DNA from: Spirochaetaceae bacterium
Lineage (GTDB): Bacteria; Spirochaetota; Spirochaetia; Treponematales; Breznakiellaceae
Direction: 5' to 3'
NCBI GenBank assembly: GCA_031278295.1
Contig: JAITKQ010000001.1
Location: 1 to 10,239 of the forward strand
Length of the DNA: 10,239 nt
Part shown: positions 1 through 7,400 of the stretch, in pieces
Layout of the letters: the number at the start of each line of letters is the position of its first letter
Numbering within the stretch: the stretch's first letter is position 1
Position numbers and translations under genes: made by a program
Notes under the pieces: generated by a model
Database searches by the model: none
Told to the model about the DNA's origin: nothing
Seen by the model: only the letters and a program-made list of their open reading frames with translations

Positions 1-44
1 TACCCCGCCTACCCTTCCTTATCGGGTTGGGCAAGCGGCAAAAC

Positions 45-206
45 GTCAGGCAAAACAGCTTAACGCTGTTTTGTGGCGGGGAGGCTCATTGGCGGGAATC
101 CGGGCGTAAAGATAGTTTATTATGATGATAACGAACTTCCCGAACCGGAAGAAAAGACCCATTGGGAGCCGGTTATATTCCTTGCCGGACGTAAAGTCAG
201 GCAAAA
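45..206. repeat. Pair of 11-bp direct repeats
   Basis: The 11-mer GTCAGGCAAAA occurs at 45-55 and again at 196-206, in the non-coding stretch downstream of topA. The first copy runs into the hairpin at 51-73 and the second runs into the AT-rich palindrome AAAATATTTT. Two short copies may be chance or the remains of a duplicated element. No function is proposed. Confidence 0.4.
51..73. terminator. Terminator-like stem-loop downstream of topA
   Basis: CAAAACAGC (51-59) pairs perfectly with GCTGTTTTG (65-73) around the 5-base loop TTAAC, a 9-bp stem. Because the arms are A-rich on one side and T-rich on the other, a transcript from either strand ends the stem in UUUU. It could therefore serve as a bidirectional Rho-independent terminator, stopping topA transcription (minus strand) and any gene arriving from the left. 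It lies about 195 bases past the topA stop, farther than usual, and the stem is only moderately GC-rich. Confidence 0.5.
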
Positions 207-228
207 TATTTTACAAACAGGATTTTGA
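73..228 (+). CDS. Possible small acidic protein (weak)
   Basis: The frame runs from a GTG at 73 to TGA at 226-228 and would encode 51 residues. Its central part reads like protein (VYYDDNELPEPEEKTHW at codons 15-31), but no Shine-Dalgarno sequence is visible and the GTG is the last base triplet touching the hairpin at 51-73. A second frame overlaps it: ATG 122 to TGA 260-262, 46 residues, containing LPDVKSGKIFYKQDF. At most one of the two can be real. Neither resembles a family I know. This stretch may equally be non-coding or the remnant of a decayed gene. Confidence 0.2.
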   Translation: MAGRLIGGNPGVKIVYYDDNELPEPEEKTHWEPVIFLAGRKVRQNILQTGF

Positions 229-268
229 GAGTATTTTAAATACGCCTGGGGGCGGTCATTGACGGGCT

Positions 269-2377
269 CTAGTCTTCGCTGTGAAGGTAGTCGCAGTCCG
301 GGTTTATGCAGGCCTTGTGCGGGCCGTTCCGTTTGTCGTACTTTTCCACCAGGAACCAGCCGCATTTGGGACAAGCCTGTCCGGAAAGCGGCAGGTGGTG
401 TGTCAGGAAATCGCATTCCGGGTAGTTTACACAGCCGTAGAATTTTTTGCCCCTACCGCGCCTGGCAACGATGTCCCCGCCGCATTTCGGGCATTTGGCA
501 AGCGGTATGGATTTTGTGTTGCGGCATTCGGGAAAGCCGGAACAGGCAAGGAAATAGCCGTAACGCCCCAACTTTTTTACCATCGGTCTGCCACACTTCC
601 CGCAAAGCTGATCCGTCTTTTCGTCCAGTACGCCTTTGATGCTTTCCATCTTTTTGCCGACCTCGTCAACCCGCACCTTGAACGGCTTGTAGAAGTCGCG
701 TATCATGTCCGGCCAGCTACGGGCGCTGCCTTCTACCTCGTCCAGTCCGGTCTCCATGCCGGCTGTAAAGTCCGCGTTCACCACATCGCCGAAATGTTCT
801 ACCAGTATGTTGCAGATCAGTCTGCCCAGCACGGACGGGACAAGCTGTTTGTTGGCACGGCTGACATAGCCGCGGTCCAACAGTACGCTTATTGTCGGCG
901 CGTAAGTTGAAGGCCGCCCTATCCCTTTCTCCTCAAGCGTCTTTACGATGCCGGCGTCGGTAAAACGCGCCGGCCCCTGCGTAAAGTGCTGTTCGGGGTT
1001 GAAGCGTTTTAGTTTTAGCTCATCCCCCCTCTTTATGCCGGGGAAGAGGCCGCCCTTTTCTTCTTTCGGGGCAAGGGTTTTTAACACCTTCATAAAGCCC
1101 TGTTCCGTCACATTCGTTCCGGAAACCCTGAACACCGCGGCGAGCGCCGGGTCTTCGGGTGAAATGTCCGCGCTCAGCGTACAGGTCTGCGCCGCCTTCA
1201 TCTGGCTTGCGACAAAACGTTCCCAGATTATCGAGTAAAGCCGGAGTTGATCGCGGTTCAGGCTGTCCTTTATCTCGTCAGGCGTGTACTTGACGTAGGT
1301 GGGGCGTACCGCCTCGTGAGCGTCCTGCGCCTGCTTACCGGACGAGTACACGGCGGCTTTCCCGGGCAATTCGCCGGGATGGTTCCGGCCTATCCATCCG
1401 CGCACATCGTCCAGGGCGGCCTGCGATATGCGCACGGAGTCCGTGCGCATGTACGTTATCAGCCCGATCGGGGCACCCCCTATGCTAACGCCTTCGTAAA
1501 GCTGCTGGGCAAGTTGCATCGTCTTCTTGCTGGTAAAGCCGAGCCGGTTGGCCGCCGTCTGCTGTAGCTGCGATGTGGTAAAAGGCGGGCGGGGATGGAG
1601 CGTCCTGTACGTCTCGCGTACGTCTTTCACCGTGAAAGCGGCGTCCTTTAGGGCCGCGGTTATTTCTTGCGCGTCCGCTTCGGTGCGGAGTTCCGGTTTT
1701 TCACCCTTCCAGCTGACAAGGGTAGCGGAAAAGCTCGTTTTTTCAAATTTAAAAACCGCCGCCAGCGTCCAGTATTCCTCCGGGATGAAGGCGTCTATCT
1801 CTTTTTCGCGCTCGCATATCAGGCGGAGCGCTACGGACTGAACGCGGCCCGCGGAAAGTCCGTTTTTGACCTTTTTCCACAGGAGCGGCGAAAGGTTGTA
1901 ACCCACAAGCCTGTCCAGTACGCGCCGCGCCTTCTGAGCGTTTACCTTCGCGTCGTCTATGGACGTTGGCGCGGCGACCGCCGCCTTTATCGCCTGCGGG
2001 GTAATCTCGTTAAAGCTGATTCGGGATATAGGCAGGTTTTCGTTCTTTGCGGACAGGGCTTTTTGCAGATGCCAGGCTATAGCCTCGCCCTCACGATCAT
2101 TATCCGATGCGAGCAGCACCTCGTCAGATTTTTTTGCGTCGGACTGTAGTTCTTTCAGCAGTTTGGCCCGTCCGCGCACGGTTATGTACTCCGGTTCGAA
2201 GTTGTTGTCAACGTCTATAGCGAGCCGCGACTTGGGCAGGTCTATCAGGTGCCCCATCGATGCCTTTACCCTGTACGAGGGCCCCAAATATTTTTCAATC
2301 GTCCTGGCCTTTGCCGGCGATTCCACAATCACCAATGTCTTTTTTTTATTTATCTTTTTTACGGTTTTTACAGCCAT
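269..2377 (-). CDS. topA: DNA topoisomerase I (type IA)
   Basis: This enzyme relaxes negatively supercoiled DNA by cutting one strand through a 5'-phosphotyrosine and passing the other. The 702-residue protein is complete. The Toprim domain begins with LVIVESPAKA (15-24) and carries the metal-binding acidic motif SDNDREGEAIAWHL (91-104). SAGRVQSVALRLI (175-187) is the conserved segment after the first core domain. The catalytic tyrosine is Tyr309 in ITYMRTDS (307-314). GIGRPSTYAPTI (485-496) is a further core motif. Three C-terminal zinc ribbons follow: Cys592/595/612/618, Cys629/632/649/655 and Cys669/672/690/695. The ATG start is supported by GGAG at 2384-2387, six bases away. The N-terminus is lysine-rich and encoded partly by a run of eight A. 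It is the last gene of the minus-strand cluster after dprA. Identification is secure. Confidence 0.97.
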   Translation of the reverse strand: MAVKTVKKINKKKTLVIVESPAKARTIEKYLGPSYRVKASMGHLIDLPKSRLAIDVDNNFEPEYITVRGRAKLLKELQSDAKKSDEVLLASDNDREGEAIAWHLQKALSAKNENLPISRISFNEITPQAIKAAVAAPTSIDDAKVNAQKARRVLDRLVGYNLSPLLWKKVKNGLSAGRVQSVALRLICEREKEIDAFIPEEYWTLAAVFKFEKTSFSATLVSWKGEKPELRTEADAQEITAALKDAAFTVKDVRETYRTLHPRPPFTTSQLQQTAANRLGFTSKKTMQLAQQLYEGVSIGGAPIGLITYMRTDSVRISQAALDDVRGWIGRNHPGELPGKAAVYSSGKQAQDAHEAVRPTYVKYTPDEIKDSLNRDQLRLYSIIWERFVASQMKAAQTCTLSADISPEDPALAAVFRVSGTNVTEQGFMKVLKTLAPKEEKGGLFPGIKRGDELKLKRFNPEQHFTQGPARFTDAGIVKTLEEKGIGRPSTYAPTISVLLDRGYVSRANKQLVPSVLGRLICNILVEHFGDVVNADFTAGMETGLDEVEGSARSWPDMIRDFYKPFKVRVDEVGKKMESIKGVLDEKTDQLCGKCGRPMVKKLGRYGYFLACSGFPECRNTKSIPLAKCPKCGGDIVARRGRGKKFYGCVNYPECDFLTHHLPLSGQACPKCGWFLVEKYDKRNGPHKACINPDCDYLHSED
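2340..2347. repeat. A8 run in codons 11-13 of topA
   Basis: Eight consecutive T on the plus strand, read as AAA AAA AAG in topA, lie 30 bases after the start codon. A one-base slip would shift the frame almost at the beginning of the gene. Similar 8-9 base runs open three other genes in the window. Confidence 0.8.
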
Positions 2378-2643
2378 TTACATCTCCAGTCCCGGCAGCC
2401 TATCGCGTTTATAGGCCTTCGCGTTATTTTCTGCCACAAATCCTCCGATTTCGAGCTGCCGCGAACCTTTTCGATAGCAGTCTGCAAGACAAGCCGCATC
2501 GCGGCCCGGCGCTCCCAGGTGTACCCGCGGCCTTTGGCGTTGAGGGAGCGGATGACACGAGAGCCTCCACCGGTACGCGGAAAGCGACGGCGGCGGTTTT
2601 TATGATTGTACGCGCAAAGCGCAACAAACTGCCAACTCCGCAA
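2368..2643 (-). CDS. Candidate small basic protein between dprA and topA
   Basis: About 220 bases separate dprA from topA in an otherwise tight cluster. One minus-strand frame is open through all of it, and its TAA (2370-2368) overlaps the topA start by ten bases, as in coupled genes. Its second half reads like protein (GRGYTWERRAAMRLVLQT) with GC-rich third positions. The start is unclear: TTG 2643 would give 91 residues, mostly overlapping the dprA end at first, and ATG 2499 would leave 43 residues. Neither has a good ribosome site. The first part of the gap looks more coding in another frame (RTIIKTAAVAFRVPVEALV, from a TTG at 2627), so a frameshifted gene is possible. I do not recognise a family. 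Confidence 0.3.
   Translation of the reverse strand: MRSWQFVALCAYNHKNRRRRFPRTGGGSRVIRSLNAKGRGYTWERRAAMRLVLQTAIEKVRGSSKSEDLWQKITRRPINAIGCRDWRCKWL
2384..2387 (-). promoter_or_regulatory. Ribosome binding site of topA
   Basis: GGAG on the minus strand is separated by ATGTAA from the ATG at 2377-2375. It fixes the topA start and shows that this organism does use Shine-Dalgarno signals, which makes their absence in front of other genes here informative. Confidence 0.75.
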
Positions 2644-3571
2644 GTATGTCCACAGAGTTATGTACCACCTTTGCGCCATCTTCCGCAAGCCTCCGGCAAC
2701 CGGAACCAAAAACCTGGCCGTCAGCCGGCCCGCCCGCTACGAATAGATCGCGGTTCTGTTCAAGCGTGAAATCCGCGGTTATCAACGCGCCCGATTTTTC
2801 GCCGGCTTCCACGACAACGGTTCCCCGGCAGAGTCCGGAAATTATCCTGTTCCGCGCGGGAAATGTCCATTTGGCAGGCCGTGTACCGGGCGGGTACTCG
2901 CTCAACAGGGCACCCCCTGAGGCTACGATCCGCCGGGCCAGCGCACGGTTCGAAGCGGGGTATACCTCGTCAACGGAAGATCCGAGGACGGCCGCCGTCG
3001 GGGCCGCCGCCGGATAGCCGGCGGCGGCCCCGTCTACAGAACCCCTGTGCGCCATCGCGTCTATCCCCACCGCCAGCCCTGAAACCACAAGCACACCCGC
3101 CCGGCTCAGGTCCCGCGCCGTCTCGTATGCCCATCGCAATGCGGCCGGTCCTGGCTTCCGGGTCCCGACCACAGCAAACAGCGGCATGCCGGGCGGCGGC
3201 AGGGCACCCCGGTAAAACAACACGGCCGGGGGATCGTAAATCTCACGCAAAAGCGGCGGGTAGGCGTTTTCCGCTGCCGAAACCCAGCGTATACCGCGCC
3301 TTTCCATCAAGGCCGCGTCCTGTTCGGCGCGTGAAACAACGCGGTCCATGCTCCAGCTTTCCGTTTCATTGTCAAAAAGCCGGACGGCGCTCCGCCCGCC
3401 ACGGCGGGCGGAGCAAATTCTTTCTATGTCGCGCGCCTTTAGCGCGGTAAGATCAGACTCCCGATCAAATTTCTCGCATAAATACATGCGTATTCCCGGG
3501 TTAAGACCGGGAATACGCGCGATTATCAGGTCAAGCAGTCCCCGCTCTATTGCGGCGCCCCTTTCGCTCAC
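2600..3571 (-). CDS. dprA: DNA-processing protein DprA (Smf)
   Basis: DprA binds incoming single-stranded DNA during natural transformation and loads RecA on it; many non-competent bacteria also carry it. I choose the GTG at 3571, giving 323 residues, because it overlaps the stop of the upstream gene as GTGA. The longer frame to 3658 would overlap that gene by about 90 bases. Residues 8-60 form the N-terminal helix-hairpin-helix-like part (IPGLNPG, 20-26). The Rossmann-fold core shows VVGTRKPG (134-141), SGLAVGIDAMAH (164-175), FPARNRIISGL (237-247) and KSGALITADFTLEQ (259-272). Only about 20 residues follow the core, so the winged-helix C-terminal domain found in many DprA proteins is absent. 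Between AHRG and AVLG there are about seven more residues than I expect for the family, coinciding with a 15-bp hairpin in the DNA. Confidence 0.93.
   Translation of the reverse strand: MSERGAAIERGLLDLIIARIPGLNPGIRMYLCEKFDRESDLTALKARDIERICSARRGGRSAVRLFDNETESWSMDRVVSRAEQDAALMERRGIRWVSAAENAYPPLLREIYDPPAVLFYRGALPPPGMPLFAVVGTRKPGPAALRWAYETARDLSRAGVLVVSGLAVGIDAMAHRGSVDGAAAGYPAAAPTAAVLGSSVDEVYPASNRALARRIVASGGALLSEYPPGTRPAKWTFPARNRIISGLCRGTVVVEAGEKSGALITADFTLEQNRDLFVAGGPADGQVFGSGCRRLAEDGAKVVHNSVDILAELAVCCALRVQS
2999..3032. repeat. 15-bp perfect inverted repeat inside dprA
   Basis: The left arm at 2999-3013 and right arm at 3018-3032 are fully complementary around the loop ATAG; every pair except the loop is G-C. 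It encodes the low-complexity, alanine-rich residues 180-191 of DprA, a place where the protein seems longer than its relatives. It is much too long and too perfect to be expected by chance in 10 kb. Confidence 0.9.
3389..3414. repeat. 12-bp perfect inverted repeat inside dprA
   Basis: GCTCCGCCCGCC at 3389-3400 pairs with GGCGGGCGGAGC at 3403-3414 across the two bases AC. It encodes residues 53-61 of DprA (around SARRGGRS), in the linker between the N-terminal domain and the Rossmann core. Confidence 0.9.
3488..3518. repeat. 12-bp perfect inverted repeat inside dprA
   Basis: GCGTATTCCCGG at 3488-3499 pairs with CCGGGAATACGC at 3507-3518 around a 7-base loop. It encodes residues 18-28 (ARIPGLNPGIR), the helix-hairpin-helix-like motif, so part of the symmetry may follow from the repeated PG-x-R/I pattern of the protein. 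In the dprA mRNA it would form a stem about 50 bases after the start codon. Confidence 0.85.
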
Positions 3572-4323
3572 ATCAGACCCAGTATGTAGCGGCGGTTTTC
3601 CTCCGCCTCGGCGCGCTGACCCTTGTCCTTGACGAGCGGGATCGCCCGATCGTACCAATCCACCGCTTCACGGTACCGTCCCAGCATATAGAAGGCCCGC
3701 GCCATCATAAACATAGCGTCCAAATCGCCCGATCGACCTTCCATGTACGCGCTAAGATGGCTTATACCTTCCTCCGGCCTTTCAAGCTCGTAAATGTACA
3801 GCACCGCGAGCGCGAAACGCGCCTGGTTGTATGCGGGTTCCAGCTCTATCGAACGGAGATAGGCCCTTTCCGACAGATCGAAGTAGGCCCGCGAACGTTC
3901 ACCCGGCACACCCGCACCCTGATGCTCGTACGCGGACTTTGCGGCGTATGCCGCGTTCAGGCCCAACAGGTAGTGCAGCGTCTCGTCGCCCGGAGTTATC
4001 TCTATCGCGCGTTGCAGCGCGTCTATCGCCTCGAAATGCATCTGTTTGTCCTGAAAACGGGACGCCAGTATCTTCCAGTAAACACCGGTCTGGGCCGCGT
4101 CCTTTACGTGCTGCTCCTGCAACTTTTCGTAGGCGGCTATCGCCCGTTTCAGTTCCTCTATCGTGCGCGGCACACCCTTGCGCGGCCCGTACTCCGCTAT
4201 CTCCCGCGCCAGCTCAAGCCTTTCCCTATTTTTGTCGTAATAAAAAACAAATGCAATACAGCCGCCGATCACCACAAAACCGATGAACGCGAACAAAGTC
4301 TTTCTAAAAGCGCCCTTCTTCAT
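3568..4323 (-). CDS. Membrane-anchored tetratricopeptide-repeat protein
   Basis: A 251-residue protein of unknown function. The N-terminus is basic (MKKGAFRK) and followed by one hydrophobic segment (about 9-29), which looks like a signal anchor with the rest facing the periplasm. The remainder is helical with TPR-like units at about 97-129 (AIDALQRAIEITPGDETLHY), 147-176 (AYLRSIELEPAYNQARFALA) and 200-233 (ARAFYMLGRYREAVDWYDRA). TPR units usually hold proteins together. I prefer the ATG at 4323 over the in-frame GTG at 4359, because that GTG is part of the -35 box of the apparent promoter. No Shine-Dalgarno is present, so the mRNA may be leaderless. The gene heads the cluster with dprA and topA and overlaps dprA by four bases. 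Confidence 0.8.
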   Translation of the reverse strand: MKKGAFRKTLFAFIGFVVIGGCIAFVFYYDKNRERLELAREIAEYGPRKGVPRTIEELKRAIAAYEKLQEQHVKDAAQTGVYWKILASRFQDKQMHFEAIDALQRAIEITPGDETLHYLLGLNAAYAAKSAYEHQGAGVPGERSRAYFDLSERAYLRSIELEPAYNQARFALAVLYIYELERPEEGISHLSAYMEGRSGDLDAMFMMARAFYMLGRYREAVDWYDRAIPLVKDKGQRAEAEENRRYILGLM

Positions 4324-4330
4324 TCTAACG

Positions 4331-4359
4331 ATTATACCCCCAACATGTTTCAGCGTCAC
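4331..4359 (-). promoter_or_regulatory. Sigma-70-type promoter of the TPR-dprA-topA cluster
   Basis: On the minus strand, GTGACG (4359-4354) is followed after exactly 17 bases by a perfect TATAAT (4336-4331). Only seven bases then remain before the ATG at 4323, so transcription should begin at or one base before the start codon. The promoter match is strong; the start of the transcript is inferred from normal -10 spacing. Confidence 0.75.
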
Positions 4360-4414
4360 CCGCCCGCCTCCCCCGACAGGGGCGAGCGCGTATAAAAGCC
4401 TGTTGAAATCGGAA

Positions 4415-4434
4415 TCGCTGGATAGAACCAGCGA
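4415..4434. promoter_or_regulatory. 7-bp inverted repeat in the divergent intergenic region, possible operator
   Basis: TCGCTGG (4415-4421) and CCAGCGA (4428-4434) flank ATAGAA. The repeat sits just upstream of the promoter of the giant activase gene and between the two divergent promoters. It could be a binding site for a dimeric regulator, or a chance stem. Confidence 0.35.
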
Positions 4435-4438
4435 ATAG

Positions 4439-4467
4439 TTGTAAAAATATCAGGATTTATATAATAT
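4439..4467 (+). promoter_or_regulatory. Promoter of the giant activase gene
   Basis: TTGTAA (4439-4444) is followed by AT-rich sequence containing TATAAT (4460-4465, spacing 15) and the overlapping TAATAT (4462-4467, spacing 17). The ATG follows at 4474, six to eight bases after the -10 element, so transcription should start at or next to the start codon. Spacing is less ideal than in the divergent promoter. Confidence 0.6.
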
Positions 4468-4473
4468 GTAACC

Positions 4474-7400
4474 ATGTTTAGTAATTTTTCGCGTTTACGG
4501 CTCGGCCTTGATATAGGCTCGACAACCGTAAAGGCTGTTGTTATGGATGCGGAACAAAAAAAAGCTCTGTATTCAGCGTATAAAAGGCATCATGCCTGCC
4601 AGGCGGATACCGTTAAATCAGTATTGACCGATATAAGATTTAGATTTCCGGACGCGCGGTTTTACGCCGCGGTGTGCGGTTCGGGCGGCAAGCCCATAGC
4701 GGACGCGATCGGCGCCCCTTACGTTCAGGAAGTTGTCGCAAACGCGGTAGCGGTACGCACCTTTTACCCGCAAACCCGCGTCGCGATAGAGTTGGGCGGC
4801 CAGGACGCAAAGATAGTCTTTTTTTACTACGATGAAAATACGCGAAAACTTGTCGCTTCCGATATGCGTATGAACGGAAGCTGCGCGGGCGGCACGGGTG
4901 CGTTCATCGACGAGATTGCGGCGCTGCTCCGCATACCCGTTGAGGATTTCGAGGCGCTTGCGTCCAAAGGCGGCGCGGTGTACGAGATTTCCGGACGCTG
5001 CGGCGTATTCGCAAAGACCGATATTCAGCCGCTCTTTAACCAGGGCGGCCTGCCGGAAGATATAGCCCTTTCCACATTCCACGCGATAGCCAAGCAGACG
5101 ATAGGCGGCCTCGCGCAGGGGCTGGAACTCAAGCCGCCGATCATATTCGAGGGCGGCCCGCTCACTTTCAACCCGACGCTGATCCGCGTGTTTGCCGAGC
5201 GGCTGGGTTTGAGCAAGGCGGACTGCATCCTTCCTCCGAATCCCGAAACCTTTATCGCTTACGGCGCGGCCCTGTCGGTGGACGCGATGTTCGCGGACAA
5301 GAGCCGGGAACTCGACATCGCAGCGGCCCTTGACGCGCTTTCCAGGCTGCACGGGGATACCGGGCGGGAAGCGGGGCGGGTAGCGGCGCCGTCCTTCTTT
5401 TCGGGCGCGGAAGAGAGGGCTGATTTCGCCCGCCGCCACAGGCTGCCGTCCGTTCCAGGCTACGACGGTAGGAAGGGCGGTACGCTGCGGGTCTACCTCG
5501 GCATAGACGCGGGCTCCACCACAAGCAAGCTGGTGCTTATAGACGAAAATGAGCGGGTGGTAGACCGTTTCTACTCAAACAACCAGGGCGAGCCGCTGCG
5601 GGTGATTCAGAAAGGCTTGCTGGAACTCAAGCGGAAGTACGACGAGGCTGGCGTCAACCTGGAGATAGTCGCCGCCGGGACCACCGGTTACGGGGAGTTG
5701 CTGTTTGCCAGGGCCTTCGGCGCCGATTACCACACGGTAGAAACGGTGGCCCACGCCGCCGCCGCCCGGCATTTTGTGCCGGATGTCAGCTTCATCCTGG
5801 ACATAGGCGGCCAGGACATGAAGGCGATCAGCATAAACGACGGCGTCGTTACCAACATCACGGTGAACGAGGCCTGCTCCTCAGGCTGCGGCTCCTTCCT
5901 GGAACACTGCGCCAACACGCTCAATATACCGCTGGAAAAGGTTGCGGAAGCCGCTTTTGACGCCCGGAATCCGGCTGAATTGGGAAGCCGCTGCACCGTG
6001 TTTATGAACAGCACGATCATCACCGAGCAAAAGAACGGCAAGCAGCCGGACGACATAATGGCCGGGCTTTGCCGCTCGATCATAGATAACGTGTTTACCA
6101 AGGTCGTGCGGCTGTCAAACTTTTCGGCGATGGGCGGCAGGATTGTCGTTCAGGGCGGTACGTTCAGGAATGACGCCGTCCTGCGGGCGATGGAACAGTA
6201 CGTCGGTATGCCCGTCCGGCGCGCCCCCTATCCGGGAGAGATGGGAGCGATAGGCATAGCCCTGTTAACCAAACGGGAGATCGCGGAAAAGGGCTTTTCC
6301 ACCCGCCATGCCGGCACGGGAAAGAGCCTATTCATCGGTTTTGACGCGCTGGAGACCTTCGATTACAGCCAGGAATCGGATGTACGCTGCCCGTTCTGCT
6401 CAAACAACTGCAGCCGAATCCTGGTGCGCTTCTCCAACGGGCTCACATGGCTCACCGGAAACCGCTGTGAACGCGGGAATATCATCGGCGATCCAAAGGA
6501 CCCGGCCCTCCGTGAAAAGCTGAAGCAGGTAAACGCCGGGATGAACGCCGTTCCCGACATGGTTAAATGGCGGGAACGGGAGCTTTTCCGCGACTACCCG
6601 TTCACAAGCCTTGTCCCTGAACGCGGCGTCACGATAGGGCTGCCGCGGGCGCTCGATTTTTGGCGCACCATGCCGTTTTTTACGACATTTTTCCACGCGC
6701 TGGGCTTCAAGACCAGAATTTCACGGCCAAGTTCACAAAAACTTTTCGAAGACGGCCTCCCTTTTGTAGCCTCCGACACCGTTTGCTTCCCCGCAAAGCT
6801 GCTTCACGGGCACCTGCACGACCTGGCCGCCGCCGGGGTTGACCGCGTGTTCATGCCGCTCTTCTGCCGTCTTCCGTCCCAGAATCCTGAACCTGAAAGC
6901 ACCTATACCTGCCCCGTGCTGAAAGGCTACCCACTTGTAGTAAAGTATTCGGACAACCCGGAACGGCGCTGGAATCTTCCGATGGATACGCCGGTATTCC
7001 ACTGGTTCAGCCGCCGTGACCGCGATGTGCAGCTGTGCCGCTACATGAAGGAAACCTTCGGGATACCGGCCACCCTCTGCCGCAAGGCGATTGTCCAGGG
7101 TGAGGGGGCGCTATCCTCCTTCACCACGGCGCTCACGCGGGAGGCAGTCAGGATCATAGCCCAAACCGAAAAGGAAGGGGGCTTTGCCGTCGTCCTTGCC
7201 GGCAGGCATTACCAGTACGATACGCTGGTGAATCACAACCTGTCCCGGTATTTTACCGCTATCGGTATACCGGTGCTGACCGTCGATTCCCTGCCCGGCG
7301 TGAACAAGGTGGAGCTTGACAGGACGAGGCTCGACATCATCAACAACAACCACGCCCTGCTGCTGGCGGGCGCGATCATAGCGGCTGAGCACCCCGCCCT

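Noticed and set aside
281..910. 209-residue plus-strand frame opposite the topA zinc-ribbon region
   Set aside because: It is antisense to conserved zinc ribbons of topA and has no domain signal.
1428..1450. 23-bp near-perfect palindrome (11-bp arms, one central base) in topA
   Set aside because: It encodes MRTDSVR next to the catalytic tyrosine, a strongly conserved protein motif; the symmetry probably follows from the codons chosen for R, T, S, V and R.
1561..1660. 7-bp symmetric sequence CTTTCAC-C-GTGAAAG in topA
   Set aside because: It is short, lies inside coding sequence and is not beyond chance.
3572..3658. Longer start for dprA at 3658
   Set aside because: It would overlap the TPR gene by about 90 bases and adds a low-complexity peptide unlike DprA; the GTG at 3571 gives a four-base overlap.
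4249..4323. Lipoprotein signal (GGC at residues 20-22) in the TPR protein
   Set aside because: Strong hydrophobicity continues after the Cys (IAFVFYY), which fits a membrane anchor better than a cleaved lipoprotein signal; loose spirochaete lipoboxes keep this from being certain.
4324..4359. Longer start for the TPR protein at GTG 4359
   Set aside because: The GTG is part of the -35 box of the promoter, so this codon should not be in the mRNA; the basic MKKGAFRK start at 4323 fits a membrane anchor.
3550..4395. 281-residue plus-strand frame opposite the TPR gene
   Set aside because: It is antisense to a convincing TPR gene, shows no domain, and is typical of long antisense frames in GC-rich DNA.
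4618..5439. 273-residue minus-strand frame inside the activase gene
   Set aside because: It is antisense to ATPase domain 1, rich in Arg and Ala, and without recognisable motifs.
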